Shown here piece after piece: positions 1 to 5,301 of a DNA stretch of 5,301 nucleotides (its first letter is position 1; every line of letters starts with the position of its first letter). The notes under the pieces are model-generated. The model made no database searches, had not been told where the DNA came from, and saw only the letters and a list, made by a program, of their open reading frames with translations. This stretch comes from Candidatus Zipacnadia bacterium. GTDB taxonomy: Bacteria > Armatimonadota > UBA5377 > JALGUK01. The stretch is taken from assembly GCA_029820875.1 (NCBI GenBank), contig JALGUK010000138.1, positions 1 through 5,301 of the forward strand, given 5' to 3'. The position numbers and the translations under genes were made by a program.

Positions 1-582
1 CTGCAGCGGCAACGGACTGAGGCCCTTGTAACGGCGCTCGGGATTCGGCTCCCGAGCATCGTAGACGACCATGTCCACGGCCCGGGAGAGAATGTTGTTC
101 TCCCTGGAACCGTGGTACTCGACCTGGCGAAGGAATGGTTTCTCCCAGTTGATGCCGTCGCGCGAGACGGCATAGCAACGTCCTCCGCCGGGTGCCTCGT
201 CGCCCCACCCCGTAGCGGAGCCGATGTACCAGATCTTCCACACCTTCTCATCGGGAATCCAAACGGGCGGCGTGCGCGATTGGATGCAGACGTTCTCCCA
301 GCGATAGCCCGGCTGCAGAACCGGGTTGCCTTCGTATTTGGCGGGCTGGTGAAGGGTGCGTTCGAGGTTCTGGGTCTCGGCGATGATATAGTCATCCAAA
401 AACAACTGCTTCTGGCCCGTTGGAATGGCAATCCCCTCCTGTCCGGCGAAGATTGGTGCGGGTATAACGGTCAGGAGAGCGACGCATGATGCAAGAACGC
501 GCAAAGAGACCGCCGTTCCGAGAACAGCAGGGAATCCGCCGCGGAACCTGTCCATTCTCCCAGCCGAAGCGCTGCCAAGCAT
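1..582 (-). CDS. Secreted glycosidase-like beta-propeller protein, N-terminal part (cut at left edge)
   Basis: The frame is open from an ATG at 582 to the window edge, giving 194 residues with no stop; the C-terminus lies outside the window. The start is fixed by GGAGG at 595-591, 8 nt upstream. An in-frame ATG at 597 overlaps that GGAGG and is less likely. Residues 1-46 look like a long signal peptide: a basic stretch (R9, R12, R14, R28), a hydrophobic core at about 29-45, and probable cleavage after IFA46, so the product should be exported. The mature part begins with KQLFLDDYIIAE (58-69), then an EGNPVL segment (84-89), a W-rich strand (KIWYIG, 116-121) and SRDGINWE (140-147). From memory, this order is typical of five-bladed propeller proteins labelled GH32/GH43-like or sialidase-like in Planctomycetes, Verrucomicrobia and Armatimonadota. 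The substrate is unknown and catalytic acids cannot be assigned in this fragment. It follows the DUF1015 gene on the same strand across 169 bp, so co-transcription is uncertain. Confidence 0.75.
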   Translation of the reverse strand, partial: MLGSASAGRMDRFRGGFPAVLGTAVSLRVLASCVALLTVIPAPIFAGQEGIAIPTGQKQLFLDDYIIAETQNLERTLHQPAKYEGNPVLQPGYRWENVCIQSRTPPVWIPDEKVWKIWYIGSATGWGDEAPGGGRCYAVSRDGINWEKPFLRQVEYHGSRENNILSRAVDMVVYDAREPNPERRYKGLSPLPLQ

Positions 583-590
583 GACAAATT

Positions 591-595
591 CCTCC
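591..595 (-). promoter_or_regulatory. Ribosome binding site of the secreted propeller gene
   Basis: GGAGG on the - strand lies 8 nt before the ATG at 582. It decides the start: the in-frame ATG at 597 overlaps it, and the in-frame ATG at 555 (residue 10) has only a GGGAG one base away. Confidence 0.7.
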
Positions 596-662
596 ATCTG
601 CTTCGCTTCGTTCGGAGGCAATCTCTCGTCAAAGGGCACGATTGGACAGCCTCGCTCTTCCA

Positions 663-681
663 CGCGGGCGGGACGCCCGCG
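663..681. repeat. Perfect GC-rich hairpin, probable dispersed intergenic repeat (REP-like)
   Basis: CGCGGGCG (663-670), a 3-nt loop GGA, and CGCCCGCG (674-681) form a perfect 8-bp stem. It lies in the gap between the DUF1015 stop and the start of the secreted protein. No T-run follows on either strand, so it is not a standard intrinsic terminator. Similar hairpins (GCGGGCGTCCCGCCCGC core, preceded by GGTAG) occur from memory many times between genes in planctomycete- and verrucomicrobial-type genomes. Only one copy is present here, so its repeat nature is inferred. It could also be an RNA-stabilising 3' hairpin for the DUF1015 transcript. Confidence 0.55.
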
Positions 682-751
682 CTACCAGGAGGCGGGAATA
701 CTAAGTTCGCGCTGAAACCGGCATCAGTTGCGGGTTACACAGTGCCCCGAC

Positions 752-2113
752 TCACTGGCGGCGCAGGTCATGCAGAACCAGGCCGGCGAGCGTCTTGGGA
801 TAGAAATAGGTTCCCTTCTGTGGCATGTGCTCGCCCGCCATTGCGACGGCCATCACCTGCTCGACCCGCGTCGTGTTGACGAACAGCACCATAGCAGCCT
901 CCCCGCGGGCCACCCGATTGGCCGCCCGGTGGCCGTCGCGCGAAAAGAGGATGTTCGAACCCGTGGCGGCGAGGTCTCCGTCCAAACCCATGATTCCCTC
1001 AATCAGGAGCTTATGTAGAATAGCAACGTCCAGCTCTCGCAGTACCTCCGGCAGGCGGTCAAGCCCATGCGCCATCGCCATGCTGCTGTCCCGGAGGCGT
1101 AGCAGCAGCGCGTAGTTACCTCCGGCGTACAGTGCAAAGATGTGGTCGCCGGGGGCACTGGTGCTGATGCGTGCAAGAAGGCTGTGAATACCATCGGCCC
1201 TGGTACTATCCGATGACGTGTCTATGGCCACGCGCTCGGTTTCGAAAACTTCCATTACACTGCGCCACAGCTGGGCCTCTGCCTCCAACGGCAGCTCTTT
1301 TATCAGCCGGTGGGACGGCAGAATCGTCAGTTGATCTACCTCTGTGTTGCACAGGTACATCGAAACATACTCCCACGGCACGCCTGGGAGCACCCCATAT
1401 TTGGCCCGCTGAGCATCCCGGTAAGCAAGCGCCGTCTCATAGCGATGATGACCATCGGCGATTACGATTGGCTTGTCGGTCAACATCCCTGTCAATGTCG
1501 CGCAGTCGTCGGGGTCGTCCACAAGCCACATGCGGTGCGTGACGCCCTCCGCGTCCTGAACCTCCAGGACCGGAGCGCCCTGGCGCACCTTCTCGGCGAT
1601 GGATTCCAATATCATCTGAGGGTCTGAATAGATTCCGAATATCTGGCTGACGGCACACTGTGTCGCCTCCAGGAGATTCCGCCGGTCACGTTTGGGTTCA
1701 CTTAACGTCCTCTCATGCGGCAGGATCACGCGTTTTTGATATTCCTCGAGTTTGACCAGGCCGATTATTCCCCGCCGACGGTGCAGCTTGCTGCGCACCT
1801 GCACATCTGCCACCGGAGGGTAATACTCCTGCTCGTACAGGTAAAACACCGGTTGTTCGTCCTGGCGCAGAACCCCTTCGCGCCTCCACTGGCGCAGGTC
1901 CGCCGCAGCCAGTTCGTAGCGTGAATGCGTCGGCGGGCTGCCGATGGGGTCCACCCCGAGGGAAATACGGACGATGTTGTTCGGGTGCCCTTGAATGTAA
2001 GCCTTGCGTGCGGACTCGGAAATCACGTCGTAAGGAGGGGCGAGTACGCGGGAGATGTCGCCGACCTTATCCGGATTGTATCGCCAGCCTCGGAACGGAA
2101 TCACTTCTGCCAT
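752..2113 (-). CDS. DUF1015 family protein (conserved, function unknown)
   Basis: This is a complete 453-residue protein with ATG start and TGA stop. GGAG at 2127-2124, 10 nt upstream, is a modest ribosome binding site. Family hallmarks appear in order: the N-terminal IPFRGWRYN (5-13), LAPPYDVIS (24-32), NIVRISLG (46-53), RRGIIGLVKLEEY (113-125), LPHERTL (131-137), the most diagnostic IADGHHRYETALAYRD (218-233), and the C-terminal MPQKGTYFYPKTLAGL (430-445). Length and both ends agree with a full-length family member (COG4198, often annotated only as DUF1015). It has no signal peptide or obvious membrane helix, so it is probably cytoplasmic. The biochemical role is unknown. The DGHHR block resembles the G-x-H-R motif of ParB/sulfiredoxin-like folds, which is only a suggestion. 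It is divergent from hrcA, and no functional link to the chaperone genes is visible. Confidence 0.93.
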   Translation of the reverse strand: MAEVIPFRGWRYNPDKVGDISRVLAPPYDVISESARKAYIQGHPNNIVRISLGVDPIGSPPTHSRYELAAADLRQWRREGVLRQDEQPVFYLYEQEYYPPVADVQVRSKLHRRRGIIGLVKLEEYQKRVILPHERTLSEPKRDRRNLLEATQCAVSQIFGIYSDPQMILESIAEKVRQGAPVLEVQDAEGVTHRMWLVDDPDDCATLTGMLTDKPIVIADGHHRYETALAYRDAQRAKYGVLPGVPWEYVSMYLCNTEVDQLTILPSHRLIKELPLEAEAQLWRSVMEVFETERVAIDTSSDSTRADGIHSLLARISTSAPGDHIFALYAGGNYALLLRLRDSSMAMAHGLDRLPEVLRELDVAILHKLLIEGIMGLDGDLAATGSNILFSRDGHRAANRVARGEAAMVLFVNTTRVEQVMAVAMAGEHMPQKGTYFYPKTLAGLVLHDLRRQ

Positions 2114-2130
2114 ATTACGCGGTCTCCAAC

Positions 2131-2145
2131 GCGGCGGACAGCCGC
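2131..2145 (-). other. Small hairpin in the DUF1015 leader
   Basis: GCGGC (2131-2135) and GCCGC (2141-2145) are complementary across a 5-nt loop. On the DUF1015 mRNA this hairpin ends 3 nt before the GGAG ribosome binding site. A 5-bp stem can arise by chance in GC-rich DNA, so a role is uncertain. Confidence 0.25.
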
Positions 2146-2287
2146 ATATCTAACTGTGTAAACCTCTACGGCTCCACCTGTAGCAAGTTGCCTCCACATT
2201 CGCGGCGTCGCATCAATCGTCGCCGGCTTCTTGTTATATTCGTCGTGATGGGCGCATGTCCTCTCATCCGATTCCGCGTCGGTCAAG

Positions 2288-2307
2288 TTGAGCTATTGAA
2301 CGGTTGA
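2288..2307 (+). repeat. Three TTGA units at 8-bp spacing upstream of hrcA
   Basis: TTGA begins at 2288, 2296 and 2304, exactly 8 bp apart. The third unit is part of the TTGACA -35 hexamer, and the first forms the short palindrome TCAAGTTGA (2283-2291). The position would suit a transcription factor site over the hrcA promoter, but the units are short and may be coincidental. Confidence 0.3.
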
Positions 2308-2333
2308 CAATTCGGGGAGCAAAATGGTACCTT
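2304..2333 (+). promoter_or_regulatory. Probable sigma-70-type promoter of the hrcA operon
   Basis: A perfect -35 hexamer TTGACA (2304-2309) is followed after 18 bp by a weak -10, TACCTT (2328-2333). The -10 is preceded by TG at 2325-2326 with one base between, an extended -10 arrangement. Transcription would start near 2340, leaving a leader of about 20 nt before the GTG at 2363. No canonical CIRCE element (TTAGCACTC-N9-GAGTGCTAA) overlaps it. The -35 is convincing; the -10 choice is not certain. Confidence 0.5.
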
Positions 2334-2362
2334 ACATAGCGTGAATTGGATGTGTCGAGGGG

Positions 2363-3409
2363 GTGACTGCAATCGTCAAGCTGGGGCGTAGGAAAAGTCG
2401 TATTCTACGCGAAATCGTGCGGTATTACGTCAGAGAGGGGCGCCCGGTCGGGAGTCGCCAGGTGGCAGCGGCAGCATTCCGCAACCGCGTCAGCTCGGCT
2501 ACGGTACGCAACGAGATGGCGGAACTGGAGCGAATGGGCTTGCTTTCCCAACCTCATACCTCTGCCGGGCGTGTGCCCACCGATGCGGGTTATCGCTTTT
2601 ACGTGGACAATCTAATGACTCGCCGCCCGATTCCCCGACCACAGAGAGCCCGCATCGAGGAACGGTACCGAAAGCTCCTTGATGAAGTTGACGACATCTT
2701 GCGGGAGACATCCAACCTCCTCGCCGAGTTGGCCGGTTACCCGGCCGTCGTCGTCGGTCCCCAAAACCCCGTGCATCTGCGGCACCTGCATGCCAGTCCG
2801 GTCAACTCGCACCATATATTGGTGGTCTGGGTGACCGACGACGGGCGTATTCAACACCGCTTGATTCAGGCTCCGGCGCAAGTCACAGGCCGGCAATTGG
2901 AGCTAATCAGCGAGGTTCTGACGAATCGCCTCTCCAACGTCGAGATTTCCGCGATTTCGCGGCTTGAGGCCCGGGAGCTTCTGAAGCAACTGCCTCCCCG
3001 CCTGAAGGTACCGCCGGAAGTGCTGCAACACATCTGTGACAGCATTGACGTCCAGGAGCGGGGAAGCGTCTTCGTAGATGGAGCCCTTTATATCCTGCGC
3101 CAACCGGAATTCGCAGACGTGAACCGGGCGCGTGTGGTCATGGAGGCGCTCAGCCAGAAGCCGCTTGTGCGCCAGGTCTTTCGGTCCACCACGCAGGAGA
3201 GGCCGTTGAATGTGACGATCGGTTCGGAAACGCCGTTCCCGCAACTGCGCGAGTGCAGCGTAGTGAGCCATCAGTTCAAAGTGGGCGTCGCAAGCGGTAC
3301 AATCGGAATCGTCGGGCCGACCCGGATGCCGTATTCACAAACCGTATCTATTGTCACGTTCGTTGCGGACCGTCTGGCGCGGTCCCTTATGCGTGCTCAA
3401 TCCATCTAA
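2363..3409 (+). CDS. hrcA: Heat-inducible transcription repressor HrcA
   Basis: HrcA represses class I heat-shock operons by binding the CIRCE operator and is kept active by a chaperonin, classically GroEL. The 348-residue length is normal for the family. The N-terminal winged helix is clear: EGRPVGSRQVA (25-35), then SSATVRNEMAELERMGLL (44-61) as the recognition region, and PHTSAGRVPTDAGYRFYVD (64-82), the strongest signature of the family. The rest fits the GAF-like and dimerisation domains, ending in a strand-rich segment (GTIGIVGPTRMPYSQ, about 312-326). The start is GTG: an in-frame TGA at 2342-2344 leaves no other good start upstream. The G-rich stretch GAGGGG (2357-2362) abuts the GTG, so its spacing as a ribosome binding site is poor. 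The stop TAA (3407-3409) is 78 nt before the chaperonin gene, so they are probably co-transcribed. In this operon HrcA may answer to the group III chaperonin rather than GroEL; that is inference. Confidence 0.96.
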   Translation: MTAIVKLGRRKSRILREIVRYYVREGRPVGSRQVAAAAFRNRVSSATVRNEMAELERMGLLSQPHTSAGRVPTDAGYRFYVDNLMTRRPIPRPQRARIEERYRKLLDEVDDILRETSNLLAELAGYPAVVVGPQNPVHLRHLHASPVNSHHILVVWVTDDGRIQHRLIQAPAQVTGRQLELISEVLTNRLSNVEISAISRLEARELLKQLPPRLKVPPEVLQHICDSIDVQERGSVFVDGALYILRQPEFADVNRARVVMEALSQKPLVRQVFRSTTQERPLNVTIGSETPFPQLRECSVVSHQFKVGVASGTIGIVGPTRMPYSQTVSIVTFVADRLARSLMRAQSI

Positions 3410-3415
3410 TTGATA

Positions 3416-3467
3416 AGGCGCTCGCCCGGGTAATCGCCGCCGCCTCCATAGTGCGAGCGTCTCTTTT
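3416..3467 (+). terminator. Attenuator-like stem followed by CTTTT in the hrcA-chaperonin gap
   Basis: Positions 3416-3425 (AGGCGCTCGC) pair with 3453-3462 (GCGAGCGTCT) as a 10-bp stem with one G-U wobble (3418-3460), closing a 27-nt loop. CTTTT follows at 3463-3467. This resembles an intrinsic terminator, but the loop is large and the U-tract short, so it would be leaky at best. Part of the right arm (GCGAG, 3453-3457) can instead pair with CTCGC (3471-3475) beside the chaperonin ribosome binding site. The stem could also be a processing or stability element. Confidence 0.4.
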
Positions 3468-3475
3468 GCTCTCGC

Positions 3476-3480
3476 GAGGG
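3476..3480 (+). promoter_or_regulatory. Ribosome binding site of the chaperonin gene, next to an alternative hairpin
   Basis: GAGGG lies 7 nt before the ATG at 3488. It directly follows CTCGC (3471-3475), which can pair with GCGAG (3453-3457), and the first three bases belong to the palindrome CTCGCGAG (3471-3478). Structure here could restrict ribosome access. Confidence 0.6.
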
Positions 3481-3487
3481 ACACATA

Positions 3488-5089
3488 ATGAGTGGCAACG
3501 TGAAGCAAGTTGCATCCGCCGAAGTGGACGAACGATTGGCCGCCTTGGTCGCCAACGCAGGGGCGATTCAGGCAATCGCCTCCGCCGTCGAGGGCACCCT
3601 CGGGCCAAAGGGCCTCAACTGCATGCTCGTCGACCGCTTCGGAGACGTGACTATCACCAATGACGGCTCGACGATTCTGGACAAGATAGACGTCAGTCAT
3701 CCCGCTGCTCGAATGCTTATCAATGCAGCCAAGTCGCAGGAGGCTCAGGTCGGCGACGGCACAACGACAGCCACTATCCTGGCTGCTGCATTGATACAGG
3801 AGGGCCTCTCCCATGCCACCAAGGGGGTGCCCGTGACCAAGATCATCGAAGGCATCCGCACTGGTGTCGAGCACGCTGTCCGGGTCATGGAGGAGCACTC
3901 GCAGCCGCTTGATGGACTTGATGATCCCCTGCTGCTATCCTGCGCTACTGTTGCAGGGCGCCAGAACGAGCACATCGCGCGTTTCGTCGTCGAAGCAGCT
4001 CGACATATTCCCGAAAGCCGTTGGCAGAACGAGGGCTTCAAGCTCGCCGACCTGGTGCTGGCCAAGGAGAGAGCTGAGAGCGAGGTTGTGCCCGGAATCA
4101 TCATCGCCAAGCAGCGCATGAACAGGCAAATGCCCAAGCGGGTCGAGAACGCAAAGGTTCTGGTGGTTGACGATGCGCTCGAGCCGGAGGAAGTCGAGGA
4201 CGACGCGCTCGGGACCGACGCTGGCTTTGCCAGGTATATGCAGTTGCAGGAAGAGTTCCGCGCGAACATTCAAAAGGTTGTGGAGCTGGGTGTAAGGCTG
4301 GTTGTGGTGGACAAGGGTGTGGACGATGTGGCGGAGGAGGTCCTTACCGACGCCGGCGTCATGGTCATTCGGCGTGTGGCCAGCAAGGATATCACCAATA
4401 TCGTCAATCACACGGGCGCGCGCACGATTAAACGAACCGGCCTGCGGAAGTCACCGGAAGAGCTGGAAGAGTTTTTAGGATATGTAGAGTGCGCCCACGA
4501 GGACGAAAAGCTCGAGCACATCCGGATTATCGGTGGGAAGGGGGAGACTGCGGCGACAATCCTCGTGGGGGCGGCGACTGAGGAGGTCAAGGATGAGACG
4601 GCACGAATCGCCCGCGATGCCGCCTGGGCTGTCCAGTGCGCGCTTGCGGACGGCGTTCTGCCCGGCGGGGGTGCCATCGAAGTGTGGGTATCCGGCCAAG
4701 TCGCGGACTTGCGCGAGAACATCAAAGGTATGGCGGCTTATGGCGTTGACTGCCTCGCCGAGGCGCTCAAGCGCCCCTTAGCGCAGATAGTAGCCAACGC
4801 GGGATTCAACCCGCTGGAAAAAGTTGAGGATGTAATTGCAGCGCAGGCGAAACAGCAAAACGACGCGCTGGCACTGAACTGTGACACGGGCGAGGTCGCC
4901 GACATGAAGGCCATGGGTGTGGTAGATCCTACCCGCGTCAAAATCTATGCTCTAAAGGCGGCCGCGGAAATAGCTGAAGCGATTCTGCGAATCAACACGG
5001 TCATCCGCAAGAAAGAAGAGCCGCAATCGACCGCGGAACCACACGGGCAAGCGGAGCAATCTCAACACTCATCTCCGGAGATGGCCTAA
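3488..5089 (+). CDS. Archaeal-like (group III) chaperonin, thermosome/CCT family
   Basis: This is an ATP-driven protein-folding chaperonin expected to form a double ring with a built-in lid, needing no GroES. All nucleotide-site motifs are present in the 533 residues: LGPKG (38-42), TNDGSTIL (57-64; D59 corresponds to GroEL D52), GDGTTT (89-94), ARDA (375-378; D377 corresponds to the catalytic GroEL D398), LPGGG (391-395) and VDPTRVK (479-485). Group II features rather than GroEL features are seen: TNDG instead of TKDG, and a helical segment at about 241-268 where thermosomes carry the lid protrusion. [15 protein letters not shown] (272-286) is followed by VIRRVASKD (293-301), much as in thermosomes. 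The C-terminal tail (508-533) is hydrophilic and rich in E, Q, S and H, lacking GroEL's GGM repeats. It starts at ATG with GAGGG 7 nt upstream. The setting after hrcA and before a putative grpE matches group III chaperonins in bacterial dnaK operons, first described in Carboxydothermus hydrogenoformans. An archaeal host is unlikely because hrcA and the other neighbours are bacterial. Confidence 0.94.
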   Translation: MSGNVKQVASAEVDERLAALVANAGAIQAIASAVEGTLGPKGLNCMLVDRFGDVTITNDGSTILDKIDVSHPAARMLINAAKSQEAQVGDGTTTATILAAALIQEGLSHATKGVPVTKIIEGIRTGVEHAVRVMEEHSQPLDGLDDPLLLSCATVAGRQNEHIARFVVEAARHIPESRWQNEGFKLADLVLAKERAESEVVPGIIIAKQRMNRQMPKRVENAKVLVVDDALEPEEVEDDALGTDAGFARYMQLQEEFRANIQKVVELGVRLVVVDKGVDDVAEEVLTDAGVMVIRRVASKDITNIVNHTGARTIKRTGLRKSPEELEEFLGYVECAHEDEKLEHIRIIGGKGETAATILVGAATEEVKDETARIARDAAWAVQCALADGVLPGGGAIEVWVSGQVADLRENIKGMAAYGVDCLAEALKRPLAQIVANAGFNPLEKVEDVIAAQAKQQNDALALNCDTGEVADMKAMGVVDPTRVKIYALKAAAEIAEAILRINTVIRKKEEPQSTAEPHGQAEQSQHSSPEMA

Positions 5090-5095
5090 GGCTCC

Positions 5096-5102
5096 GGAGG
5101 GG
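5096..5102 (+). promoter_or_regulatory. Strong ribosome binding site of the putative grpE
   Basis: GGAGGGG starts 6 nt after the chaperonin stop. Its GGAGG core is 7 nt from the ATG at 5108. The 18-nt gap between genes points to one transcript and possible translational coupling. Confidence 0.75.
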
Positions 5103-5107
5103 TAATC

Positions 5108-5301
5108 ATGGAGGTGGAAATCGCTTTGCCGCGTGACAACGAGCAAAAAACATCCAATATTCCGGCAGCCGAAGAAGAAACCGCAAAGGATGCTTCCGAG
5201 CCAGTGGATGAGAACCAGCAGAGGGCGGCTGATACGCCGCCTGAACCTGAAACAGATGAAGCGAGTCCCGAATCTCTGCCAGAGGAGACGGAGCCGACAA
5301 T
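5108..5301 (+). CDS. grpE: Putative GrpE nucleotide exchange factor, N-terminal part (cut at right edge)
   Basis: The frame runs open from ATG at 5108 to the window edge, giving 64 full codons. A strong ribosome binding site lies 7 nt upstream, and the gene starts 18 nt after the chaperonin stop. The visible part is highly acidic (20 D/E against 4 K/R), has nine prolines and no aromatic residue, so it should be disordered. Many GrpE proteins begin with such a low-complexity acidic tail before the long coiled coil and the beta domain that opens the DnaK nucleotide cleft. None of the conserved GrpE core is visible, so the name rests on composition and operon position after hrcA. Another acidic-tailed protein is possible. 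Confidence 0.6.
   Translation, partial: MEVEIALPRDNEQKTSNIPAAEEETAKDASEPVDENQQRAADTPPEPETDEASPESLPEETEPT

Noticed and set aside
595..597. Upstream in-frame ATG as the start of the secreted protein
   Set aside because: It overlaps the GGAGG that is well placed for the ATG at 582, and no other ribosome binding site precedes it.
663..681. Rho-independent terminator for DUF1015
   Set aside because: The stem is strong but no T-run follows on the - strand, so only a hairpin or repeat is called.
112..715. Two + strand open frames at the left of the window
   Set aside because: They are mostly antisense to the secreted propeller protein, whose - strand frame has a ribosome binding site, signal peptide and family-like motifs. 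The rest covers the intergenic hairpin.
3440..3475. CIRCE operator in front of the chaperonin
   Set aside because: On the - strand, CTCGCACTA matches the CIRCE left half at only 6 of 9 positions, and the partner half at N9 spacing matches at about 4 of 9.
3335..3898. 187-residue open frame on the - strand across the hrcA end and chaperonin start
   Set aside because: It lies antisense to two strongly supported genes, has no recognisable domain, and arises from the GC-rich codon pattern of the + strand genes.
3745..4411. Two overlapping - strand open frames (174 and 158 residues) inside the chaperonin gene
   Set aside because: They are antisense to well-conserved chaperonin sequence. One has a low-complexity serine-rich translation typical of a shadow frame.
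3488..5089. Annotation as GroEL (group I chaperonin)
   Set aside because: TNDG in place of TKDG, the built-in lid segment, the thermosome-like [12 protein letters not shown] region, the lack of a GGM tail and no adjacent groES all argue against it.
5106..5300. 64-residue - strand open frame at the right edge
   Set aside because: It is antisense to the acidic putative GrpE N-terminus, which has a strong ribosome binding site and close operon spacing.

Overview
The window is about 5.3 kb of moderately GC-rich bacterial DNA (roughly 55-60% G+C by eye). It holds five protein genes: three complete and one cut at each edge. The centre is a heat-shock operon on the + strand. It runs from hrcA (2363-3409, GTG start) to a thermosome-like chaperonin gene (3488-5089), then to the start of a gene that is most likely grpE (5108 to the right edge). 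The chaperonin belongs to the archaeal-like 'group III' class found in some bacteria. It is not a GroEL, and its place between hrcA and a putative grpE matches the known habit of group III chaperonins to sit in the dnaK operon. dnaK and dnaJ would be expected just past the right edge, but they are not visible.

On the - strand, a complete DUF1015-family gene (2113-752) is divergent from hrcA across a 249-bp intergenic region. That region carries a TTGACA-type promoter for hrcA and a run of three TTGA units at exact 8-bp spacing. Downstream of DUF1015 on the same strand, across a 169-bp gap, starts a secreted protein resembling the beta-propeller glycosidase-like proteins of planctomycete/verrucomicrobial-type genomes (582 to the left edge, truncated). 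The gap holds a perfect 8-bp GC-rich hairpin that looks like a dispersed intergenic repeat.

The taxon cannot be fixed from this window. Group III chaperonins are best known from thermophilic or anaerobic Firmicutes. The secreted propeller protein and the GC-rich intergenic hairpin instead recall Planctomycetes, Verrucomicrobia, Armatimonadota and related phyla. An uncultured or less-studied lineage is plausible.

Functionally, the + strand genes form a protein-quality-control unit: HrcA represses, the built-in-lid chaperonin folds proteins without GroES, and GrpE would serve DnaK. No canonical CIRCE operator is visible anywhere. The 78-nt hrcA-chaperonin gap instead holds a 10-bp stem followed by CTTTT. 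One of its arms can alternatively pair next to the chaperonin ribosome binding site, which suggests local RNA-level control. No RNA genes, CRISPR arrays or insertion sequences were seen, and no gene-free stretch exceeds 250 bp.
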